A DNA stretch of 64,000 bases from Oscillospiraceae bacterium (lineage in GTDB: Bacteria; Bacillota; Clostridia; Oscillospirales; UBA929): contig JAISCT010000035.1 of assembly GCA_031265355.1 (NCBI GenBank), positions 1 through 64,000 of the forward strand, written 5' to 3'. Below the pieces are notes generated by a model, which did not search any database, was not told where the DNA came from, and saw nothing but the letters and a program-made list of their open reading frames with translations. Below are positions 11,158 to 17,868 of this stretch, piece after piece. The position numbers and the translations under genes were made by a program. Numbering within the stretch: the first letter of the stretch is position 1; the number at the start of each line of letters is the position of its first letter.

Positions 11158-13038
11158 ATGTCGAAGATCCACACCCTGGATCCCCATGTGGCCGACCTCA
11201 TCGCCGCCGGCGAGGTGGTTGAACGGCCGGCGGCGGCGGTCAAGGAGCTCATCGAAAACGCCATCGACGCAGGCGCTACGGCCGTGACGGTCGAGTCGGC
11301 CGGCGGCGGCGTGCGGTTGCTGCGGGTGACCGACAACGGGGAAGGCATGGAACCGGAGGACGCACAGGCGGCGTTTCTGCGCCACGCCACGAGTAAGATC
11401 CGCTCGGCGGAGGACTTGACGGCGGTGCACACGCTGGGGTTTCGCGGCGAGGCGCTGGCTGCCATCGCCGCCGTGAGCCGCGTGCAGCTCATCACGCGCG
11501 CCCGTGCCCGCGCGCTCGGCACGGCGCTCACACTGGAGGCCGGCGCGGTGACCGGCAGCCGGGAGACCGGCTGCCCCGAAGGGACGACCCTCGTGGTGCG
11601 TGACCTCTTTTACAACACGCCGGCCCGGCAGAAGTTTCTCAAAAAGGACACGACGGAGTCGGCTCACGTACAGGCGGTGGTGCAGCGAGCTGCGCTCTCC
11701 CACCCGGAGATCTCCTTTCAATATGTGCGTGACGGCCGCCAGGCGCTGCACACTCCGGGCGACGGAAACCTGCGTTCCTGCCTCTACAGCGTGTTCGGAC
11801 GGGCGTTTGCGGAGGGGCTGTGCGAGGTGCCATCCTGCGAACAGGGCGGGGTCCGCGTGTGGGGGTATGTCAGCCGTCCCGAGAAGGCGCCGGGCAGCCG
11901 TCAGGCGCAGCACATCTTGGTGGCCGGCCGGCCGGTGCGTTCCCACACGGTGACGGCGGCGTTGGAGGAAGCGGGCCGCCATGCCGTCATGGTCGGGCGG
12001 TACCCGGCCTGTGTGCTGCATCTGGACTTGCCGCCCTCCGCCTATGATGTCAACGTCCACCCCGCCAAGAGCGAGATCAAGTTCTCCTCAGAGCGGACGG
12101 TGTTCGACGCGGTGTTTTACGCCGTGCGCGGCGCGCTGTCGGCGCTCGATAGGCCCATGTGGGAGACGCCCCCGCCCGCGGCGCGGGCACCCCGCGCGGC
12201 GTTTCACGCCGAGGCCCGGCCCCGGCCGGACGCCTTTCGTACCATGACGGCGGAGCAGTACCGCGCGCAGGCGGACACCCCGGCCGCGCCGCCTCCGGTG
12301 CTGGCGGCCGGCCCGGTCCAGCAGTCGGCGCGGGCCTCTTACGCATCCCCTGCCGCGGAGCTGCCGGGCGCTGCCGCGCTGCCGCTCAACCGGCCGCACG
12401 TCGGCGGGTACGCGGCCGCGCCGCCCGAGGAGCGCCGCCCGGTGGCAGCCCAGGAGGCCGCGGCGCCGCCCCTATCCTGGCGTTTTGTGGGCGAGGTGCT
12501 GGACGGGATCCTCATCGTGGAAGAGGCCGGCGGGATTCTTCTGATCGACAAACACGCTGCGCACGAGCGCATTGTCTTCAATCGGCTGAAGGAGAAAGAG
12601 ACGGTGCAGATGGCCCAGGTACTGCTGACGCCGCTGGTCCTGACGCCCCCGCCCGCGGCGGCGGCGGCGCTGCTGGAACACGCGGAGATGCTCTCCGAGA
12701 TGGGCTTTTTGCTGGAGGACTTTGGCGACGGCGCGCTGCTGGTCCGCGAGGCGCCGGCCGATGTGGACGCCGCGGCGCTGCCCGCGCTGCTCGACGAGGT
12801 GTCCGAGCGGCTGCGGGAAGGCCGCCGGGACCCGGCGCCCCGCCTCTTCGACGATATCCTGCACATGGTGGCTTGCCGGTCGGCCGTCAAATTGGGGCGG
12901 CGTTCCCACCCCGGGGAGGCGGAGGCGCTGGCGGTCCGCGTTGCGGAGGACCCCGCGCTGCGCCACTGTCCGCACGGCCGCCCGGTGGCGATCTCGATCA
13001 GTCGCGCCGATATGATGCGGCAGTTCAAACGGCAATGA
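11158..13038 (+). CDS. mutL: DNA mismatch repair protein MutL
   Basis: The 626-residue protein couples mismatch recognition by MutS to repair. The N-terminal GHKL ATPase is clear: ELIENAIDAGA, VTDNGEGM, RHATSKI and GFRGEAL within the first 110 residues. A variable Pro/Ala-rich linker spans about 330-435. The C-terminal domain has the endonuclease and metal motifs DKHAAHERIVFN (464-475), ACRSAVK, CPHGRP and a final FKR. The endonuclease motif of nicking MutL proteins is usually DQHAxxExxxxE; here its last Glu is Asn475. No mutS is adjacent upstream. The 3' end overlaps miaA by 4 bp (ATGA). Confidence 0.97.
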   Translation: MSKIHTLDPHVADLIAAGEVVERPAAAVKELIENAIDAGATAVTVESAGGGVRLLRVTDNGEGMEPEDAQAAFLRHATSKIRSAEDLTAVHTLGFRGEALAAIAAVSRVQLITRARARALGTALTLEAGAVTGSRETGCPEGTTLVVRDLFYNTPARQKFLKKDTTESAHVQAVVQRAALSHPEISFQYVRDGRQALHTPGDGNLRSCLYSVFGRAFAEGLCEVPSCEQGGVRVWGYVSRPEKAPGSRQAQHILVAGRPVRSHTVTAALEEAGRHAVMVGRYPACVLHLDLPPSAYDVNVHPAKSEIKFSSERTVFDAVFYAVRGALSALDRPMWETPPPAARAPRAAFHAEARPRPDAFRTMTAEQYRAQADTPAAPPPVLAAGPVQQSARASYASPAAELPGAAALPLNRPHVGGYAAAPPEERRPVAAQEAAAPPLSWRFVGEVLDGILIVEEAGGILLIDKHAAHERIVFNRLKEKETVQMAQVLLTPLVLTPPPAAAAALLEHAEMLSEMGFLLEDFGDGALLVREAPADVDAAALPALLDEVSERLREGRRDPAPRLFDDILHMVACRSAVKLGRRSHPGEAEALAVRVAEDPALRHCPHGRPVAISISRADMMRQFKRQ

Positions 13039-13994
13039 AAGAGTCAATGCGGCGGCAGCTGCTGATTTGTCTGGTGGGACCCACCGCCGTCGGGAAGACG
13101 GCGCTCTCCTGTGAACTCGCCCGGGCGTTTGACGGTGAGGTGATCTCGTGTGATTCCCGGCAGATCTACCGGGGCATGGACGTCGGTACGGCCAAACCCA
13201 CGATGGAGGAGAGACGAGACGTCCCGCACCACATGATCGATGTGGCCGACCCCCGGGAGGACTACTCCGCTGCCCGCTACGCCGCCGAGGCGACTCAGGC
13301 GGTCGAACGGGTGTTGGCGCGGGGGCGGCTGCCCATTGTGACGGGCGGTACGGGGCTCTACCTGCGCGCGCTCGTGACCGGTATGTACGGCGATGCGGGC
13401 GACGGCGGCGCCTCGGGTTCCGGCGGCGCCGCGCGGATCTACTGGCAGGCCTATCTTGAGATGTACGGAGAGGAGCGGCTCTTGGAGGCGTTGCGGGCGG
13501 TCGATGGAGAGACGGCCGGGCGGCTCCACCAGCGGGACCATGTGCGGGTCGTCAGAGCCCTGGAGGTCTTCACCGAGACCGGTGTCACGATGGCGGAGCA
13601 TTTGCGTCGGAGCGTTCGGCGTCCGCGGCGTTTTGAGACGCTGACGATCGGTCTGCGGCGCGACCGGACCCGGCTGTATGGGCGCATCGACGCGCGCGTG
13701 GACGAGATGATGTCCCTTGGTTTTTTGGAGGAGGTGCGCCGGCTGCGGGATGCGGGCGTGCCGACGGACGTCCCCGCGATGAACGCCATCGGGTATCGGG
13801 AGCTGAGCGAAGTATTGGATGGACAGGCCACGCTGACGGAGGCCGTCGCGCGGATCAAACAAGCCACCCGGCGCTACGCCAAACGGCAGATCACTTGGTT
13901 TGCCCACCAGTGGGATGCGGAGTGGTTGGATGCCGGCGTGGGAAATCTCCTGGCGGCCTCGACTGAAATCGTGGAGAAATCTATTTTGTCCTGA
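13035..13994 (+). CDS. miaA: tRNA dimethylallyltransferase MiaA
   Basis: MiaA transfers dimethylallyl to A37 of tRNAs that read codons starting with U. The protein is 319 residues, the normal length. The P-loop GPTAVGKT is at residues 15-22, followed by SCDSRQIYRGMDVGTAKP, HHMIDVADP, and the later motifs IVTGGTGLYL, NAIGYRE and RRYAKRQITWF. The ATG at 13035 overlaps the mutL stop (ATGA), which decides the start even though the frame is open for almost 900 bases upstream. It is followed 115 bases later by hfq, a common Firmicute order. Confidence 0.97.
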   Translation: MKESMRRQLLICLVGPTAVGKTALSCELARAFDGEVISCDSRQIYRGMDVGTAKPTMEERRDVPHHMIDVADPREDYSAARYAAEATQAVERVLARGRLPIVTGGTGLYLRALVTGMYGDAGDGGASGSGGAARIYWQAYLEMYGEERLLEALRAVDGETAGRLHQRDHVRVVRALEVFTETGVTMAEHLRRSVRRPRRFETLTIGLRRDRTRLYGRIDARVDEMMSLGFLEEVRRLRDAGVPTDVPAMNAIGYRELSEVLDGQATLTEAVARIKQATRRYAKRQITWFAHQWDAEWLDAGVGNLLAASTEIVEKSILS

Positions 13995-14109
13995 GGTATG
14001 ATGGGGACAATGGCCGGTCGGCGGGGCCGTCGGTTGGCCATTCCGGCGGCGGGACGCCCGAAAGGGGCCAGGCCCGCGCCGTCGTTTGACGTTGGGAAGG
14101 AGTTCATGT

Positions 14110-14373
14110 ATGCAAAGAACGACAAATTATCAAGATCTGTTCCTCAACCAGTTTCGCCGGGATCACCAGAATGTCACAGTCTTTCTAGTCAACGGATTTC
14201 AAATCAAGGGCGTGGTGCGCGCCTTTGACAACTTCACGGTGGTGATGGAGGCCGACGGCCGGCAGCAGCTCATTTACAAACACGCCATCTCCACGATCAT
14301 TCCCCTCCGCCCCGTGCCGCTGCCTGTCGAGTCCCCCGCCCCGCAGGAAACGCCCGCCCGACCGGTCGGATGA
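14110..14373 (+). CDS. hfq: RNA chaperone Hfq
   Basis: The 87-residue Sm-like protein forms a hexameric RNA chaperone. Sm1 (NVTVFLVNGFQIKGVVRAFD) and Sm2 (QQLIYKHAISTI) are intact, including the YKHA motif. The start ATG 14110 (MQRTTNYQ) follows AAGGAG at 14097-14102 with a 7-base gap; an in-frame start at 14086 would overlap that site and is not favoured. A short Pro-rich tail follows the Sm core. It lies 7 bases before the HlyD-like gene, so the two are probably co-transcribed. Confidence 0.96.
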   Translation: MQRTTNYQDLFLNQFRRDHQNVTVFLVNGFQIKGVVRAFDNFTVVMEADGRQQLIYKHAISTIIPLRPVPLPVESPAPQETPARPVG

Positions 14374-14380
14374 GCGCGCC

Positions 14381-15601
14381 ATGAAAAAGCAGGGGATCTG
14401 GGTCACGCGCTTTGTGTTTCTGCTGCTCTTTGTTTTTGTGGTGGCCTTCATGGGCTACCACATCACCGATGCTTTCAACGACCCGGTGGGTACGGTAAAC
14501 GCCGTGCTGTACACGGTGGAGGAGACGTTGGAGACAAACGGCGTCTTCGTGCGCGATGAGCGCACGCTGCCGCTGACGGACGGGATCGTCGAGACGCGGG
14601 TGGCGGAGGGTGCGCGGGTAGCGCGGGGGGAGACGTTGGCCGTGGTTTACCGAGACCCCTCGGCCCAGGGTGCGTTTGAAGAGCTGCGGCGGCTCTCTGA
14701 GCGCATCGAGCAGCTCTCCTACATCCGCCGGCGTGCGGTCGACATCACAAACCCGGCGGCGCTGGACGAGATGATCCGGGACAGCGTGCTGGCCGTCATC
14801 GACGCCGTCGATAGGGGCGATCTGCGGGATCTGCGCGGGCAGGATATGGAGATGCGCTCCCTGCTGTACAAACGGGATTATACCTTTGGCGGCGGCGAGG
14901 ATCTGGACGTGTTGATCGAGCGTCTGGAGGCGGAGTATCAGACAAAGCGGCAGACGGCCGGCTGGGACGTCACCCCCGTGGCGGCGGACAACCCGGGCAC
15001 TTTCAGCCGGATCGTGGACGGGTACGAGTCCGTCCTCACGCCGGCGGCGCTCAGCGGGATGACGGCCGAAGACCTGGCCGCGTTTCTCCGGCGCCCGCCG
15101 CCGGCGGGCGCGGAGGCCCACCTGGGAAAGCTGATCTCCGGGTTCACGTGGCAGTATGCGGCCGTCGTCCCGGAGGCGGAATCCCAGGGCCTTACACCGG
15201 GCGCGTGGGTCGAGATGCGCGTCGGCCCGGACGAGTACCAGGCGCAGGCGCGCGTCAAACGGGTGGAACCGGCGGCGGACGGCACATGTCTGCTCGTATT
15301 GGAGAGCGACCGGGACATGCGCTATTTCGCGGGCCTGCGCCTCCAGAGCGTGCGCATCTTGCGGGAGACTCACACGGGGATCCGCATCCCCCGTGAGTCC
15401 ACCCGCATGGACACGGAGAAGGGGCCGGGGGTGTACTGCCAGGTGCTGAACCAGGCGCAGTTTAAGCCGATCGAGATCCTGCTTGAGCGGGGCAACTATT
15501 ACCTCGTCGCCTATACGCCGGAGAAAAGCGGCGCCCTGCTGCCGGGAGACGAGATCATCGTCCGAGCCAAAGATCTGTTTGACGGCAAAGTGCTGTCGTG
15601 A
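14381..15601 (+). CDS. HlyD/biotin-lipoyl-like membrane adaptor protein
   Basis: The 406-residue protein has one N-terminal transmembrane helix (about 8-30). It is followed by an extracellular region starting AVLYTVEETLETNGVFVRDE and GIVETRVAEGARVARGETLAVVY (about 45-90), the half-lipoyl pattern of HlyD-type adaptors. A helical stretch spans about 95-190, and a beta-rich second half ends with IPRESTR and LLPGDEIIVRAKDL. This type is common in Clostridia just upstream of yggS and sepF. No partner transporter is adjacent, so its client is unknown. Its TGA overlaps a possible GTG at 15598, but the next gene more likely begins at 15658. Confidence 0.8.
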   Translation: MKKQGIWVTRFVFLLLFVFVVAFMGYHITDAFNDPVGTVNAVLYTVEETLETNGVFVRDERTLPLTDGIVETRVAEGARVARGETLAVVYRDPSAQGAFEELRRLSERIEQLSYIRRRAVDITNPAALDEMIRDSVLAVIDAVDRGDLRDLRGQDMEMRSLLYKRDYTFGGGEDLDVLIERLEAEYQTKRQTAGWDVTPVAADNPGTFSRIVDGYESVLTPAALSGMTAEDLAAFLRRPPPAGAEAHLGKLISGFTWQYAAVVPEAESQGLTPGAWVEMRVGPDEYQAQARVKRVEPAADGTCLLVLESDRDMRYFAGLRLQSVRILRETHTGIRIPRESTRMDTEKGPGVYCQVLNQAQFKPIEILLERGNYYLVAYTPEKSGALLPGDEIIVRAKDLFDGKVLS

Positions 15602-15657
15602 GAGTGTCCGGCATGTCGGCGGCCATGAGGGAAATTGAGAGAGAAAGAGGGATTCAG

Positions 15658-16350
15658 ATGGGTGATGCGGCGGACATCGCCGAACGTGTTGCCGCGATTC
15701 GGCGTCGGATGGAACAAGCCGCGCGGGAGGCCGGCCGGCCCGGGGCGCTGTTGGTGGCCGCCGCGAAGACGGCGGACGCCGGGGCTGTACGGGCCGCCGT
15801 AGCGGCCGGGGTGGACGCCGTGGGCGAAAACCGCGTGCAAGAGATGCTCGCCAAGGACGCCCAGGGCGCCTACGCGGGCGCGCCGCTGCATTTCATCGGG
15901 CGCCTGCAGCGCAATAAGGTGGCAAAGCTCGTTGGGCGCGTGGCGCTGCTCCAGTCGGTGGATTCCCCCGCGCTGGCGGAGGCCGTCGACGCCCAGGCGG
16001 AGAAGACGGGGCGCCGGCAGGCGGTTTTGCTGGAAGTGAACGTCGGGGGAGAGGCGACAAAATCCGGCTGGACGCCGGAAGCGCTTTGGACAAGCCTCGA
16101 GAGCCTGTCTTCTTTGCGGCACATACAGATCCGGGGTCTCATGTGCATCCCGCCGCCGCGCGCGGCGATAGGGGGTACACAATATTTTGTGGTGATGAGA
16201 CAACTATATATTGACATTGGGCGAAAAAACATAGATAATATCGGTATGGACATTTTGTCTATGGGTATGAGCGACGACTTTGAGGAAGCCGTCCGCGCCG
16301 GCGCTACGATGGTGAGAGTAGGTTCCGCGCTGTTCGGGCCGCGCACCTGA
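15658..16350 (+). CDS. yggS: PLP homeostasis protein YggS (YlmE/PROSC family)
   Basis: This is a PLP-binding fold-type III protein that keeps vitamin B6 and amino acid pools in balance. The 230 residues fit the family. VAAAKT carries the PLP Lys; GENRVQEM, LHFIGRLQRNK, SVDS, LLEVNVGGEATKSG, LMCIPPP, LSMGMSDDFEEAV and GATMVRVGSALFG are all present. I choose ATG 15658 because AGAGGG lies just upstream and the product then begins like other family members; the frame opens earlier at GTG 15598. Bases about 16165-16265 are strikingly A+T-rich compared with the rest of the gene. It lies upstream of sepF and divIVA, as in most Gram-positives. Confidence 0.93.
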   Translation: MGDAADIAERVAAIRRRMEQAAREAGRPGALLVAAAKTADAGAVRAAVAAGVDAVGENRVQEMLAKDAQGAYAGAPLHFIGRLQRNKVAKLVGRVALLQSVDSPALAEAVDAQAEKTGRRQAVLLEVNVGGEATKSGWTPEALWTSLESLSSLRHIQIRGLMCIPPPRAAIGGTQYFVVMRQLYIDIGRKNIDNIGMDILSMGMSDDFEEAVRAGATMVRVGSALFGPRT

Positions 16351-16430
16351 GGGTTCGGCGGGGCTTTCCGGTCCGTTGGGGCGCCCCGGCTCACATCACA
16401 TCATATCTTTCTTAACGGAGGAGGAAAATT

Positions 16431-16859
16431 ATGGGCTTGCTGGATGAACTCAAGCGCCTGGCGCATCCGTATTCGGAGGAGGAAGAGGATTTTGACGACT
16501 TTATCCCCAACCGGAGCGGACACACGACCTCGGCGTCCGAATCCGCGCACCGGGACACCAAAGTGGTCACCATTCCCACGACGACGCAGCTTCAGGTGGT
16601 GCTTGTGAAGCCGGAGCGCTTCGATAACGCGCCTGAGATCGCCGACCACCTGCGCGAGACGCGCACGGTGGTGCTGAATTTGGAGTCGGCCAACAAAGAG
16701 ATCGCCCGCCGCCTGGTGGACTTTCTCTCCGGCGTCGCCTACGCGAGAGACGGAAAGATCAAGCGGGTGGCGAACAGCACGTACATCATCACGCCGAACA
16801 ACGTGGACATCTTGGGAGACCTGATCGACGAGTTGGAAAACAACGGGTTATATTTCTAA
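16431..16859 (+). CDS. sepF: Cell division protein SepF
   Basis: The 142-residue protein forms rings that align FtsZ bundles at the septum membrane. The N-terminal MGLLDELKRL amphipathic helix is the membrane anchor. An acidic linker (EEEEDFDDF) and a Ser/Thr-rich region follow. The C-terminal DUF552 core (about 55-140) contains VVLVKPERFDNAPEIADHL, VVLNLES and RRLVDFLSGVAYA, and ends with ITPNNVDI. ATG 16431 follows GGAGGAGG. The downstream hairpins at 16861-16928 probably end or attenuate the transcript before divIVA. Confidence 0.96.
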   Translation: MGLLDELKRLAHPYSEEEEDFDDFIPNRSGHTTSASESAHRDTKVVTIPTTTQLQVVLVKPERFDNAPEIADHLRETRTVVLNLESANKEIARRLVDFLSGVAYARDGKIKRVANSTYIITPNNVDILGDLIDELENNGLYF

Positions 16860-16860
16860 C

Positions 16861-16928
16861 GTGGGTTGCACCTGCAACCCACAACCCAAATTCTTGTATT
16901 TTGTTGCCGCTTCGCGGCAACAAAATAC
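16861..16928 (+). terminator. Double stem-loop after sepF
   Basis: Two consecutive perfect inverted repeats follow the sepF stop. The first has 10-bp arms at 16861-16870 and 16873-16882. The second has 15-bp arms at 16896-16910 and 16914-16928 around TTC; its outer part is A/T-rich on both sides, so it could terminate in either direction. A degenerate copy of its core (GCTTCGCGGCAA) recurs at about 23084-23098 near the start of the accessory locus, which suggests a dispersed repeat. Confidence 0.6.
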
Positions 16929-16969
16929 TAAACGCAATGAGTGCCGGCGCACGAGAGAGATCGCGGCGA

Positions 16970-17024
16970 CACACCCGCATGCGGCGTCCCGTCACAGTGC
17001 GGGGATCGTATGCGGGTATGTGTG
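16970..17024 (+). other. Inverted repeat in the divIVA leader
   Basis: CACACCCGCAT (16970-16980) pairs with ATGCGGGTATGTGTG (17010-17024), with a small bulge. Inside it, a CCC/GGG pairing closes a shorter loop. The structure ends about 38 bases before the divIVA start. It could be a regulatory leader fold or a processed 5' end. It matches no riboswitch class I know, and the remaining sequence between sepF and divIVA shows no gene. Confidence 0.35.
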
Positions 17025-17061
17025 CGCTAGACACCCAACATGGTGAAAGGGGGCGGCGCGC

Positions 17062-17784
17062 GTGCTGACACCGCAGGAGGTTCAGGACAAAAAATTCGAA
17101 AAAGCCGTGTTCGGGGGGTACGACATGGCGGCTGTCGACGATTTTCTAGAGCAGGTCACGGAGGATTATACGGCCCTATACAAAGAAAATGCCGTGCTGA
17201 AGAGCAAGCTCAAGGTGCTGGTCAACACAGTGGAGGAGTACCGCAGTGTGGACGAGTCTATGCGCAAGACGCTGCTCTCGGCCCAGAAGATGGCGGAGGA
17301 GTCGGTGACGGAGGCCCAGAGCCAGGCCGACGCGATTTTGCGGCAGGCCCGGCACGAGGCCGACACGCTGGCCCAGCGGCTGCGTGGGGAAAACGAAAAT
17401 GAGATGCGGCGGCACCACATGCTGCACGAGCAGACCGTCCGTTTCGCCGCCCAGCTTGTCGAGATGTACCGGAAGCAGATGGAGCTTGCGCAAGCGGTGC
17501 CCGCGATGATTTTCGAGGCGCCGCCGCCCGTGCCGCCGCCTGTTGCGCCGCCGCCGCCCCCACCGCCGCCGGAGGCCGCAGCGCCCCCGCCCGGCTCGGG
17601 CGCGCCGGCCGACGGGGCGGAATCGGCGGTGCAGGAAATCCTCTTCACCCCCGGCGGCGTGCTGCCGGAGGAGAATCCGGAGGAGGACACGGTGGTGCCT
17701 CGTCCGCGTTTTGAGTTTCCGAACATCCAGCACCAGTTCGGCCAGCAGTACGTCGGCCATGGGGACACGCGGGAGCGCCCGTAG
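17062..17784 (+). CDS. divIVA: Cell division initiation protein DivIVA
   Basis: The 240-residue polar/septal scaffold protein has the N-terminal DivIVA lipid-binding motif (LTPQEVQDKKFEKAVFGGYD, then VDDFLEQV) at residues 2-32. A long coiled coil follows (about 33-145). The C-terminal tail is disordered and Pro-rich (about 150-185, with a run of eight Pro), then an acidic end. GTG 17062 follows AAAGGGGG. The Pro-rich tail is unusually long for a Clostridia DivIVA and may bind partners. ileS follows after 84 bases. Confidence 0.93.
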   Translation: MLTPQEVQDKKFEKAVFGGYDMAAVDDFLEQVTEDYTALYKENAVLKSKLKVLVNTVEEYRSVDESMRKTLLSAQKMAEESVTEAQSQADAILRQARHEADTLAQRLRGENENEMRRHHMLHEQTVRFAAQLVEMYRKQMELAQAVPAMIFEAPPPVPPPVAPPPPPPPPEAAAPPPGSGAPADGAESAVQEILFTPGGVLPEENPEEDTVVPRPRFEFPNIQHQFGQQYVGHGDTRERP

Positions 17785-17852
17785 TATAGAGGCTAGAAAG
17801 CTGGCAAACCGTTGCTAGCGGACGAACTGGGACGCGCAGGAGCGCCCATATG
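17761..17852 (+). repeat. Imperfect 24-bp direct repeat at the divIVA/ileS junction
   Basis: Bases 17761-17784, the last codons of divIVA, recur at 17829-17852, just before the ileS ribosome-binding site, with 20 of 24 bases the same; the core GGAGCGCCC is identical. The 44 bases between the copies contain a weak GCTAG/GCTAGC pairing. It looks like a small duplication that created the intergenic spacer. Confidence 0.4.
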
Positions 17853-17868
17853 TGGAGGAGAGTTGTCC

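Noticed and set aside
12159-13034. Upstream extension of miaA by almost 300 codons
   Set aside because: It lies wholly within mutL in another frame and is low-complexity Gly/Ala/Arg; the ATGA overlap at 13035 gives the true start.
17785-17868. T-box riboswitch before ileS
   Set aside because: The gap is only 84 bases and lacks the conserved T-box sequence and antiterminator.
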